A stretch of 64,000 bases of DNA, taken from Thiohalocapsa sp. PB-PSB1 (lineage in GTDB: Bacteria; Pseudomonadota; Gammaproteobacteria; Chromatiales; Chromatiaceae). Location of the stretch: contig CP050890.1 of assembly GCA_016745215.1 (NCBI GenBank), positions 7,643,001 to 7,707,000 of the forward strand. The letters are read 5' to 3'. A program made the position numbers and the translations under genes. The stretch's first letter is position 1; each line of letters starts with the position of its first letter. The notes beneath the pieces were generated by a model, which did no database searches, was not told the DNA's origin, and was given only the letters and a program-made list of their open reading frames with translations. Below are positions 28,586 through 38,300 of the stretch, piece after piece.

Positions 28586-29452
28586 ATGACAAGCTATCGA
28601 GACATCGCCGCTGTGGAGGTTAACTTGCCCAATGGCCTCTGGTTGGATGACCAGTGCCAACAAGTTGCTGGATTAAACCCGCTCAGCGGATACGACGAAG
28701 CGCACTTGCTTGCGTTGCAGGGCCGCGTGTCCCCTGCCCGCTGGACAAGTGAACTGTTGGCACGCTGCGTCACGCATATCGGGACATTGCAACCTGTCAG
28801 TCTCGAGGCCGTGCAATCCCTGAGTGTCGGAGATCGCGAAGCCTTGCTCTTGCATGTGCGTCGCCTTGCGTTCGGTGAGGCTCTTTCCTGCATTTTGGAC
28901 TGCCCGGCATGTGGCAAAAAACTCAATATCGATGTGCAGATCAGTCAACTATTGTTGCCGCAGACGCAAAATCCTGCTTACTGGTACCGGGCACGCTTGC
29001 CACAGAGCAATGCACAGGCAACCTTCCGCTTGCCGACCGGTGCAGACCAGGAAGCGATAGCCGACCTCGCGGCACAAGACCCTTCAGCGGCGGTCGACAT
29101 GTTGATGAACGCTTGCCTTCACAGCCTGACCGATGGGGATATGCCATTGGAAATCTGGCCGGAGGATGTCGTCGGTGATTTGGCAAAACTGATTGCGGAA
29201 CACGACCCGCAAGCTGAACTCATCCTCAACACCGCCTGCCCGGAATGTGGGCATCGTTTTGATGTCTTGCTGGATGTCGGTACTTACTTCGCAGAAGAAA
29301 TCAATCACCGTTTGCCGTACCTCTATCGCGAAGTGCATCTGATGGCGTGGCATTACCATTGGAGCGAAGCCGAAATCTTAAGCATGACTCGTTCCCATCG
29401 CAAGATATATCTTGATCTTTTGGACGAAACCCTGCGCGAGGCAACACTATGA
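28586..29452 (+). CDS. T4 gp26-like baseplate hub assembly protein with two zinc-type CxxC pairs
   Basis: A 288-residue protein of the T4_baseplate (gp26-like) family often found in eCIS loci. It starts 'TSYRDIAAVEVNLPNG'. ATG 28586 was chosen because GGAG lies ~9 bp upstream; GTG 28571 is an alternative. The middle 'ALLLHVRRLAFGEALSCILDCPACGKKLNID' and the later 'LILNTACPECGHRFDVLLDVG' supply two CxxC pairs able to bind one zinc. The C-terminus is helical ('YHWSEAEILSMTRSHRKIYLDLLDE'). The family helps build the central baseplate hub in phage T4; the same role in eCIS is inferred. It overlaps the next gene by ATGA. Confidence 0.82.
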   Translation: MTSYRDIAAVEVNLPNGLWLDDQCQQVAGLNPLSGYDEAHLLALQGRVSPARWTSELLARCVTHIGTLQPVSLEAVQSLSVGDREALLLHVRRLAFGEALSCILDCPACGKKLNIDVQISQLLLPQTQNPAYWYRARLPQSNAQATFRLPTGADQEAIADLAAQDPSAAVDMLMNACLHSLTDGDMPLEIWPEDVVGDLAKLIAEHDPQAELILNTACPECGHRFDVLLDVGTYFAEEINHRLPYLYREVHLMAWHYHWSEAEILSMTRSHRKIYLDLLDETLREATL

Positions 29453-31047
29453 GCCGTCGCTTTTTGTTGAACCTTGCCAATCGCAGTGCAAGTAGGGCGA
29501 CAGTTCCGCTAGCACGGCCCTATTTGCGCCCTGTGTTCATGCCGCCGGCACCCACCTTGCCCATTGCGGAAAAGCCATCAGCACTGCCATCGTCGCAGGG
29601 ACAGGTACAGACGACGCAAGAGAGTCGATCATCGCGTCTTCGCACACTACCAGAGCGACCGAGCGCAGACTCGTCCTGGCGCAGCGAACCTTACCAATCC
29701 GCACCGTCGGCGCGTCCTTCAACCCCTGCGCCAACCCCCATGCCGGCCCGCCCGGCGCAAACCGAACAGGCGATGCTCCCGCCGGCAGAACCATCGCCCA
29801 TGCCGGCCAGCCCGGCGCAAACCGAACAGGCGATGCTCCCGCTGGCAGAACCATCGCCCATGCCGGCCCGCCCGGCGCAAACCGAACAGGCGATGCTCCC
29901 GCCGGCAGAACCATCGCCCATGCCGGCCAGCCCGGCGCAAACCGAACAGGCGATGCTCCCGCCGGCAGAACCATCGCCCATGCCGGCCAGCCCGGCGCAA
30001 ACCGAACAGGCGATGCTCCCGCCGGCAGAACCATCGCCCATGCCGGCCCGCCCGGCGCAAACCGAACAGGCGATGCTCCCGCTGGCAGAACCATCGCCCA
30101 TGCCGGCCCGCCCGGCGCAAACCGAACAGGCGATGCTCCCGCCGGCAGAACCATCGCCCATGCTGGCCCGCCCGGCGCTAACTGAACAATTAGCCTCCGC
30201 GCCGGCAGATCCAACACCCGATCCGCGAGATGGTTCTCCGCATCCCATGCGAGAGCGTGTCAGTCCGCAGCAACCGCAACAACCCGCGGGTGTAACCCGG
30301 TCGCCGCGCGCTCGATCCGAGGATTCAGATGAGATAGCGACCTCGCCTCGACCGTCAAAACCGGCACATCGTGAGCCAGTGCTGCATAAGGGTCATCATT
30401 CCCAAGCACAATCCGCGTCGCAACCAGGCGTCACGGCAGGAGAGAATAAGCCGTCGGCAATACAGCCAGCGATGACCGATCCCTTCGTTCCACACAGGCC
30501 GGAAGTTCCCGTGGCAGCTGCTGTCATCGAACGCATCGTTGCACCTGAGCCGCGTCAACCACAACAGCCGCAAATGCCACAGGCGGCAATGCCCAAACCG
30601 CAAATGCCGTCACTGGCAGCCGCACCGGCACCAATAGTCGCGGAGACCATCCGGGAAAGGCTTGTACCCGTCAATTCTGATGTTGCACAGACATCAAGCA
30701 GGCGCAAACCCCAGGTGGGGCATCCGACAACATTGCAAGCCTTACCGCTGACGACCATCCTCGAACGTTCAACCACCGCTGAAGCAGCTACACGCAGAGT
30801 GCAAACAGCATTACCTGCGACTTCCAGGGTCGAACGTGTCGCGCCTGCACCCGAACAACATCCGCCACTGCAACCTCAACGCGCGCAAGGCAGTAACACA
30901 CCGCCGATTCAGGTCAGCATCGGCACCATTGATCTGCGCGTCAACCCGCCTGAACCCTCCAAGATTCAATCCCCTTATCGGCGAAGACGTCCACAAGGGT
31001 TTGATGGCTTTCAAATACGGCGATCGTATTCGGGATGGGAGGATTAA
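29449..31047 (+). CDS. Proline-rich eCIS protein with eight 20-residue tandem repeats
   Basis: A 532-residue low-complexity protein translationally coupled (ATGA) to the gp26-like gene. Residues ~98-257 are eight tandem 20-residue units of the type MPARPAQTEQAMLPPAEPSP. The first seven are almost identical at DNA level and the eighth is degenerate. The flanks are also rich in Pro, Gln and Ala. The C-terminal ~40 residues regain ordinary complexity ('PPIQVSIGTIDLRVNPPEP', then a basic tail). No signal peptide or membrane segment is seen. The family is not recognised. Its place before the DUF4255 cap gene and its stretchable architecture would suit a ruler, linker or surface-exposed stalk; this is conjecture. 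Confidence 0.8.
   Translation: MSRRFLLNLANRSASRATVPLARPYLRPVFMPPAPTLPIAEKPSALPSSQGQVQTTQESRSSRLRTLPERPSADSSWRSEPYQSAPSARPSTPAPTPMPARPAQTEQAMLPPAEPSPMPASPAQTEQAMLPLAEPSPMPARPAQTEQAMLPPAEPSPMPASPAQTEQAMLPPAEPSPMPASPAQTEQAMLPPAEPSPMPARPAQTEQAMLPLAEPSPMPARPAQTEQAMLPPAEPSPMLARPALTEQLASAPADPTPDPRDGSPHPMRERVSPQQPQQPAGVTRSPRARSEDSDEIATSPRPSKPAHREPVLHKGHHSQAQSASQPGVTAGENKPSAIQPAMTDPFVPHRPEVPVAAAVIERIVAPEPRQPQQPQMPQAAMPKPQMPSLAAAPAPIVAETIRERLVPVNSDVAQTSSRRKPQVGHPTTLQALPLTTILERSTTAEAATRRVQTALPATSRVERVAPAPEQHPPLQPQRAQGSNTPPIQVSIGTIDLRVNPPEPSKIQSPYRRRRPQGFDGFQIRRSYSGWED
29740..30219. repeat. 60-bp tandem repeat, 8 units
   Basis: Units start at 29740, 29800, 29860, 29920, 29980, 30040, 30100 and 30160. 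Differences among the first seven are single bases, mainly ccg/ctg in the Pro/Leu codon and cgc/agc in the Arg/Ser codon. The period is a multiple of three, so copy-number change keeps the frame. Confidence 0.95.
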
Positions 31048-31050
31048 CCC

Positions 31051-32937
31051 ATGAGTGATTTTCGTGCTATTGCCGGGGTCAGCGCGACGCTGCGCACCTT
31101 GTTGCACGACCGGATGGAACTACCCATGAACATGACCGTCGTACCGCCGATTTCGATTGGTACGCCGCTTGTGCCACTGCCGCCAACGCCCGAAACGATC
31201 GAGCCGGAAGCAGCGCGTATCAATCTATTTTTGTTTCAGGTGAACGAAAGTCCGTATCTGAAAAATCGCGATTTGCCCGGACAGGGGAGCAGTATGGCAT
31301 ATGGCAAGCCACCCTTGAGCCTCGAATTGCACTTTTTGCTCACCGCTTATGGCTCGCAGGTCAACGGCGAAACAGCGATTGATGAGACCACGGCACATTT
31401 TTTATTGGGCAGTGCCATGCGCGTCCTGCATGATTATCCCGCTATCACGGCGCAATTACAGACCGTGCGCGAACCCTATGGGCAACAGATTTTGCACGAA
31501 AGCTTACGCAATGCAGACGAACAGATCAAACTATGTTTGCATCCAATTACCCTCGAGGATCTCACTAAGGTTTGGACGGCCTTAACCCTGCCTTATCGCC
31601 TATCCGTGGCATATTCGGTCTCGGTGGTGCAAATAGAAAGTCAGGCAAGCCGCCGCTATCCGCGTTTGGTGGGGGAGGCGCCGGAAGGAGGTCCAGGTAT
31701 CATCGCCGTCCCGCTTGACCGTGCGGCGATTGAGTCGCTAAGGGTGATTCGCTTGGGCGAAACCATCGAACATACGACACCTTATGCCCGTGTTGGGGAT
31801 ACATTGGTGATTATCGGGCGGAATTTCGGGCGCGCAACTGAAGTCGAACTCAATGGCTTACGCATCGCCGTAACTCCACAATCGAGTACGCGAATCGAAG
31901 TAAGGATTCCGGATGCGGCCATCGGCGGCGCCACTATTCCTGCTGCGCAACGTCTGCAACCCGGTGCGCAGCCTGTTGAAGTCTTGAGCCAGATTGAACA
32001 TGTCGCGAATTTTCGATTACGCTCGAATCGGGCCAATTTCATGCTCGTGCCGCTCATTAGCGCGATTAACACCACACCCCCGCGCACGGTGACAATTGTT
32101 GGACAACGCCTGTATCAACTCGATAGCAACATGCAAATACTCGTCGGATATGCGCTCTTTAATGCCGACGCCTATGACAGGGCAACGCCCACGCAGATCG
32201 ACATCACCTTACCCGATGTATTGCCCCTGCGCAGTGCAGCCGCATTCGTCGGCAATCCGATTACCGACCTGACCGGTATCGATCCGACCCCGGAATTAAT
32301 TGTCACCATCGCCGGCAACGGCCCGCATACGCTGACGTTCAGTTTTCAACCGACAACAATCGAAGAAGCAGCCAACGAATTGGAAAATCGCCTGCGCGGT
32401 GTTGCCACTGAAGCGCAAGTCTTCAAAGGTGCGCGCGTGACCTTGCTGGATAATCAGTTGGTGATTGTCCCGGGGAGTGCGGCAGGGACAGTCACCGTGC
32501 AGGCCAGTGGCGACAATAATGCTGCCGCTATGCTCGGGCTGGTGACAGGTGCCAACCGCGTTGGCTATTTGAGCGGTATGCTCAGGCCTATTCCGAGCCT
32601 GACCAATGACACGCCAGAAATTCGCGTGCAAATGGATAGCCGGACCTTTGATGCCAGTATTGGCGCATTGGGTACGAGTATCCGGGATATCGCAGGTGCG
32701 CTGGAAACTGCTTTGCAGGCGGGTCCAACCCCTGCCTTCACGGACACGCAGGTGACGGCCGTGTACGAGCAACTGCTGATACTTACGGGCGGTGACAGTC
32801 CGATTGTCTTTGACGCCAGCCCTGCTGATAGTACAACTGTCGGCGCGCTGCATCTTCGGCGTGAATATGTTGTGCGCGTGCGCGTCAACGGCGCCGAGAG
32901 CATCGGTGGGGTGAACAGCGTGGAGTTACCGTTATGA
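31051..32937 (+). CDS. DUF4255 (Afp16/Pvc16-like) tube-terminator protein with IPT/TIG-like domain
   Basis: A 628-residue protein. Residues ~1-200 are the DUF4255 domain ('FRAIAGVSATLRTLL', 'RINLFLFQVNESPYLKNRDLPGQG', 'PLSLELHFLLTAYGS', 'AMRVLHDYPAI', 'YRLSVAYSVSVVQIES'). In Afp and PVC this caps the distal end of the tube and sheath. Residues ~230-330 resemble an IPT/TIG immunoglobulin-like fold ('YARVGDTLVIIGRNFG', 'STRIEVRIPDA'). The remaining ~300 residues repeat beta-rich patterns. This is much longer than single-domain Pvc16 proteins, so the extra domains may decorate the tip. It overlaps the ATPase gene start by 4 bp. Confidence 0.88.
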   Translation: MSDFRAIAGVSATLRTLLHDRMELPMNMTVVPPISIGTPLVPLPPTPETIEPEAARINLFLFQVNESPYLKNRDLPGQGSSMAYGKPPLSLELHFLLTAYGSQVNGETAIDETTAHFLLGSAMRVLHDYPAITAQLQTVREPYGQQILHESLRNADEQIKLCLHPITLEDLTKVWTALTLPYRLSVAYSVSVVQIESQASRRYPRLVGEAPEGGPGIIAVPLDRAAIESLRVIRLGETIEHTTPYARVGDTLVIIGRNFGRATEVELNGLRIAVTPQSSTRIEVRIPDAAIGGATIPAAQRLQPGAQPVEVLSQIEHVANFRLRSNRANFMLVPLISAINTTPPRTVTIVGQRLYQLDSNMQILVGYALFNADAYDRATPTQIDITLPDVLPLRSAAAFVGNPITDLTGIDPTPELIVTIAGNGPHTLTFSFQPTTIEEAANELENRLRGVATEAQVFKGARVTLLDNQLVIVPGSAAGTVTVQASGDNNAAAMLGLVTGANRVGYLSGMLRPIPSLTNDTPEIRVQMDSRTFDASIGALGTSIRDIAGALETALQAGPTPAFTDTQVTAVYEQLLILTGGDSPIVFDASPADSTTVGALHLRREYVVRVRVNGAESIGGVNSVELPL

Positions 32938-35066
32938 TGATGACACGCCGCTTCGAACAAACCCATCTCGATCGCTATTTCCAGCTTGAATTGGCGCGGT
33001 TGCGTGCGCTACTCAAACGGCGCGTGCTATGGCTGCGCCAGCAGTGGCATCACAGTCCGGCCCAGGATGCTCTGAACGGCATCGTCAGCGATCGTCATGC
33101 GGATTGGTTACTCACCGATACAGACCGTGATGCCGAACAGCGCTTTTACTTGGAAAATCCTTCGGCATGTGATTTCACCAATCGCGCCGAAGCCTTAAAA
33201 AACGACGTGGATAGACTCCGTGAGCAATTAGGGTCAAAGCAAACGTTGCCGATGGATGTCCTCGGACATGTGTTCGGTCTTGGTGCGTTTGAGCGCGATG
33301 TGCTGCTTTTGTGTGCTGCGCCGGAACTCGATGGCGATTTTCAAGCACTGTTTGGCTATGTACAGGATAACATCAAGCGAGATTTTCCCACCATTCACTT
33401 AGCCTATGCGCTCTTTGGCGCTCCCCGATCGGTTCCACAACTGAGCGCCCGTTTCAATGCCAACGCGCCACTGCGCCGCTATCGACTCATTCAGCTAAGG
33501 GACGAGCCTGGACCGATCGCATTGCGTCCGTTGTCGCTTCCCGAGCGTATTCTGGACTATTTGCGGGGTGTCAATCATCTCGATATGAACTTGCAGCAAC
33601 ATGCTTTGCCGCTGCCGCCACCACTCCTTTCACCGACTCTCAAGACTGTCGGTCGACGTGTTGTACGGGCCATCGAGCTGAGTCGCTCGCGGGGACCATT
33701 TCCCATTGTCAACATAATTGGCGATAAGGATGGAGGGCAACGCGAGGTCGCATCCCAGGTTGCGGAAGAACTCCGCATCAAATTATTCGAGCTGAATCCG
33801 ACATCACTCGTCGAACAGGACGTGACGGCGTTGATCGCCTTGCTCGAACGGGAAGCCTTGCTGGTGCAGGCAGCTTATTTGATGGATATGACGCAAGTGG
33901 ACGAGGTGTCAAGCCGATTGAAACGCTTGCTCGATATGCTCACGACGCAAACCGGCTTTTTGCTTTTTCTGGGCAATCACCAGCGGATCGAACATGCGCC
34001 ACGCCTGATGAATGTACACTTATCGCGTCTAAACAATCAGGACCGTCTGGTCATGTGGCAAAGTGCTTTAGACAATGCGGCGCCGTTGCTCGATATTCCG
34101 CGTATTGTGCAGCAATTTCGCTTTGGTCCAACGGGTGTTGGTCAGGCCGTGGCGACCGCTCACAATAACGCTGCGATGCACATTGACATCGAGCAACAAT
34201 CACAGTCGCTCTCGATGGAGGATGTGTGGGCGGCGTGTCGTCAACAGTCAGAATGGCAATTGGATGATTTGGCACAGCGAATCGACCCCGCCTATGTTTG
34301 GGACGATCTCGTGCTGCAAGCAGAGGAATTGGCGCAATTACACGAAATAGCGCAACAGGTTCATTATCGGCACCGCGTTTATGTGGAGTGGGGCTATGAG
34401 CAGAAACTCAATCGGGGCCGAGGCATCAGCGTGCTGTTTTCCGGAGCATCGGGCACAGGCAAAACGATGGCAGCCGAAGTACTCGCCAATGCGCTCGATT
34501 TACCGCTTTACCGCATCGATTTGGCGGGTGTGGTCAACAAATACGTCGGCGAGACCGAGAAAAACCTGCGGCGTATTTTTGCGGCTGCCGAACAGAGCGG
34601 GACCATCCTGTTTTTTGATGAAGCGGACGCGCTCTTCGGCAAACGCACCGATGTCAAAGACAGCCATGACCGTTATGCCAATATCGAGGTCAATTATCTG
34701 TTGCAACTCATGGAAAATTACAGCGGTCTGGCAATCCTGGCAACTAATCGACGGCAATCCCTCGACCGTGCGTTCTTGAGACGGTTGCGCTTCGTGGTCG
34801 ATTTTCCCTTTCCTAATATGAACAGTCGGCGACGCATCTTGCAACGAGCGTTTCCGGAGCATGTACCTGTGGGACGTCTGGATTATAACCAGCTCGCGCA
34901 GATGGAAATAGCGGGCGGCAATATTCATACGATTGCCCTCAATGCCACGTTTTTTGCCGCAGCGGATGGAGGTGTCGTCGAAATGAAGCACGTCATAGCG
35001 GCGGCGCGTCGTGAATATGCCAAGATGGATAAATTAGACTCCAATTCCATGTTCGGGGAATACTGA
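32934..35066 (+). CDS. eCIS AAA+ ATPase (Afp15/Pvc15-like)
   Basis: A 710-residue AAA+ protein with a ~400-residue N-terminal domain and a C-terminal ATPase core. Walker A 'GASGTGKT' is at residues 504-511, Walker B 'ILFFDEADALFG' around 558-569, sensor 1 'GLAILATNRRQSLDRAFLRRL' follows, and 'KYVGETEKNLRRIF' is the pore-loop region. This is the CDC48-like ATPase conserved in nearly all eCIS loci, where it is needed for assembly or cargo loading. It is cytoplasmic. It couples to the preceding cap gene by ATGA and to the next small gene by TGATG. Confidence 0.95.
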   Translation: MMMTRRFEQTHLDRYFQLELARLRALLKRRVLWLRQQWHHSPAQDALNGIVSDRHADWLLTDTDRDAEQRFYLENPSACDFTNRAEALKNDVDRLREQLGSKQTLPMDVLGHVFGLGAFERDVLLLCAAPELDGDFQALFGYVQDNIKRDFPTIHLAYALFGAPRSVPQLSARFNANAPLRRYRLIQLRDEPGPIALRPLSLPERILDYLRGVNHLDMNLQQHALPLPPPLLSPTLKTVGRRVVRAIELSRSRGPFPIVNIIGDKDGGQREVASQVAEELRIKLFELNPTSLVEQDVTALIALLEREALLVQAAYLMDMTQVDEVSSRLKRLLDMLTTQTGFLLFLGNHQRIEHAPRLMNVHLSRLNNQDRLVMWQSALDNAAPLLDIPRIVQQFRFGPTGVGQAVATAHNNAAMHIDIEQQSQSLSMEDVWAACRQQSEWQLDDLAQRIDPAYVWDDLVLQAEELAQLHEIAQQVHYRHRVYVEWGYEQKLNRGRGISVLFSGASGTGKTMAAEVLANALDLPLYRIDLAGVVNKYVGETEKNLRRIFAAAEQSGTILFFDEADALFGKRTDVKDSHDRYANIEVNYLLQLMENYSGLAILATNRRQSLDRAFLRRLRFVVDFPFPNMNSRRRILQRAFPEHVPVGRLDYNQLAQMEIAGGNIHTIALNATFFAAADGGVVEMKHVIAAARREYAKMDKLDSNSMFGEY

Positions 35067-35329
35067 TGGCTCTGCGACTGGAAATCGAACGACTACGCAT
35101 TGATGCACCCGGTGCATGGTCCGGGGGCGCCGACTTGTTTCGCGGCATGCTGGAGAGTGCGCTCCAGGAAGAGTTACAGAGCGCCCTCGCCGCGGGTCGG
35201 ATTGACGACCATCAAATTCTGCGCTTGGACATGCCGCCCGTCACGGTGAGCGATGTTTACGACATGCGAGAAACCGCCCGTGAAATCGCCCGTCGCATCG
35301 TACAAGCCATTCGGCAAAACCCCGAATAG
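35066..35329 (+). CDS. Small 87-residue eCIS protein, unknown
   Basis: Starts at the ATG that overlaps the ATPase stop (TGATG), so it is almost certainly translated with it. The sequence is mostly helical ('LFRGMLESALQEELQSALAAG', 'DMRETAREIARRIVQAIRQ') with a short strand-like start 'LRLEIERLRIDAPG'. No membrane segment. It lies directly before the DUF4157 protein gene, a position where a chaperone or loading adaptor would make sense, but there is no motif evidence. I do not recognise a named family. Confidence 0.75.
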   Translation: MALRLEIERLRIDAPGAWSGGADLFRGMLESALQEELQSALAAGRIDDHQILRLDMPPVTVSDVYDMRETAREIARRIVQAIRQNPE

Positions 35330-35335
35330 GGAGCA

Positions 35336-38300
35336 ATGGAAATGTCGAAGCAAAAGCAAAAAAGATCCAACCAGAGCAGTCCCACCGCACGCCCCGTGCC
35401 GCAACGGAAGAAATCCCGTGAACAGGCATCGGGTGAAATAGGTAATATGCTACGGCAATATCAATTGCGGGTGACGCCCGCCAATGACCAATACGAGTCC
35501 GAAGCGGACGAGATGGCACGGCGCGTGGCTGCCATGCCGGAGAATCAAGCGCATCAGCAAGAAACCGCACTCGCTGAACAAGTGACCCCCCTCGTTCAAC
35601 GCCAGGAAGCCCCTGCCGAAGAGGAAGAAGCGCAGGCAAAACGCATCCAACGCCAGGAAGAAAGCGAAGAAGAGGAGGAAATGCAGGCCAAACGCATCCA
35701 GCGCCAGAAAGAAGGCGAGGAGGAGGAGGAAATGCAGGCCAAGCGCGTCCAGCGGCAGGAAGAAGGCGAGGAAGAGGAGGAAATGCAGGCCAAGCACGTC
35801 CAGCGGCAGGCAGTCGGCGAGGAAGAGGAGGAAATGCAGGCCAAGCGCATCCAGCGCCAGGAAGAAGGCGAGAAAGAGGAGGAAATGCAGGCCAAGCGCA
35901 TCCAGCGGCAGGAAGAAGGCGAGGAAGAGGAAGAAGTTCAGGCCAAGCGGATCCAGCGGCAGGAAGAACATGAGGAAGGAGAAGACCTGCAAACCAGTGG
36001 CACGCAATTGGACAATGGCGGGCGCGTCTCACCAAAAATGGAGGAACGCATCCGGCAATTAATGCAAGGCGGTGGTCGCCCCCTGGATAAAGAAACGCGC
36101 GAGCACTTCGAGCCGCGTTTCGGCGCCGATTTCAGTCAGGTACGGGTTCATGACGATGCCGAAGCCGCCCAAATTGCCGGACAGATGAACTCCCGCGCTT
36201 TTACGCAGGGGTCGCATATCTTCTTCGGACGTGGGCAGTATCAGCCGCAAACCAGTGCCGGACGCGACCTTCTCGCCCACGAATTGACGCATACCATCCA
36301 ACAGGGCGCAGTCCCTGCGACCGGCAAACAAAAACGCGTTCAGCGTGATGTCATTCAGCGGAATGATAATGTAACACCTGGACCGGGCTCGTCTTGGTCT
36401 GCACAAATTATCAACGATACCATTCTCTTCGACTCAATTACAGTACCTGATTTTAAAGTCTCGGCACCTCATCGTTCTGGACTCTACAGTGGTTATGGTC
36501 AACATGGTGGTCGTATGCGGCGCAATAGGGCATATAACGATGACACTCGTCCGAGAAATCAACGTGACCTATGGCGACAAAGAATCAATACGGGCTTGAT
36601 TCGCGATCGCATCATTTACGCCATAAGACGAGATCAAACAGGCGAAGTACTGCAAGTTCGTGACCCAAACTTTGACCCTGTTGATTTATCACGACGCTAC
36701 GTTTTGACAATAGATCCACATGACCGGCCTCGATTATATTTTTTTGGCACAATTGATGAATTAGCGCTAAGCATGACAACACCAAGTTGGGGTAATGATC
36801 GTGCACGCCCACCGTACAAAGCAATGCAAGTTGATCATATCGCAGAGTTGCAAATCGCAAATTATCCAGATAGTGCCGCTCAAACCCATGGAATGCAAAA
36901 TTTCGAACTATTAGAGGAATCAATTAATCGCAGTAGCGGTGGAGTTATTCTTAATAGCGTTAATAGTAATGTTGATGAGTTTAACCAAGCTACAGATTAT
37001 GAATATGTGGATGGGAATGAGGGAATACAAGATTCGCGTCGATTGCTTAAAAGTCACTTTCATCTTGAGTTTGAGGATGTTGATTCGGATGGTACCAGTA
37101 CAGCTACTGACGATGATTACTGGGTGAGAGATGATATTGCTGCTGCGGAACATCTTCAGAATATTGAGGTAACTAGTTTCGAGAATATTGGAGGTTATGG
37201 TAACATTTTATTATTTTCGAGCGCCGAAGGTGGTCTCCCGGTAACTGTGAATATCAGTGGGGAGATTTCTCCTACATTGCGAGCACGTCTCGGGGTGAAA
37301 TATTTCCCGATTACGAATAAATCGTTCGACGAAACAGAATTGAACGCTGAGAATATCAACACGAACAATCGAGTCGGTATTCTTACAGTCACAATTCCTG
37401 ACCCTATTGATGCTAATCCCCCTGAGCGTGAGGTCATTGTCACGATGCCAGTGCGTCGTATTTCCGGGGCGCGTTACGGTGCTTACATTGATTGGAACAA
37501 CTTCCGTCAACGTGTAAATACGCTCGGAGAAGCAGTACAAGTCGAAGAATTAAGCCCTCTTCAGATTAATACGCTGGATTTAACTGATGAGGGGGTATAT
37601 ATCGCAGGTAAAATCATCACGGACATTCCATTGTTAGGTGATGCTGATATTGATTTCACCTTGCTTGGAGATAATCTAACTGTTTCAAAGTCATTTAGTA
37701 CTGGTGAATTGAACGCACCACCACCCCTAAATATTGATAATTCTTCATTAACAATAGCCATTAGTACTCAAGAGGGACTCTCAGGCAGTGGGCGTATAGA
37801 TTTCAGTATCGAGCGTCTAGGGCAAGGTTATTTAGCCGCAGAAGCACGTACCGGACGTGGACAAACGCAAGGTGGATTTTCGGTAACAGGTAGTTTCGAC
37901 TTTGACGCCCAACTCTTTGATCCAGCTCGTGTAGACATATGGTATCGTAACAATCAATTAGGCGCACGCGGCACCATCGGCATTCCCAGCGGCAGAATCA
38001 ACGGCATCCGCAGCGCCGAGTTCACCATCGGCTATGAAAACGACACCATCACCGCCAGCGGGACCGCCCAATTCGCCGCACCCGGCATCCAGAATGCGGG
38101 CCTGAACCTGACCTACTCCGAAGAGGAAGGCCTGACCATCGGGGGAACCTTGCAACTGGGCGAAGTCCCCGGCTTGCGGGGCGGCAGTCTTGAAGCCGAA
38201 ATCCAGCGCAAGCCCGATGGCAGTTACAAGGTCAGCGCATCGGGCACGGCGCAACCCGCCATTCCGGGCATTAATTCACAGGTCAGTCTCAGTTACGACG

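Noticed and set aside
29740..30219. Evenly spaced 60-bp repeats considered as a CRISPR array
   Set aside because: Units are directly adjacent with no unique spacers and lie in frame inside a protein-coding gene.
29537..30248. Long open frames on the opposite strand of the proline-rich gene
   Set aside because: They arise only because the 60-bp repeat lacks stops in several frames; no ribosome-binding site or family pattern.
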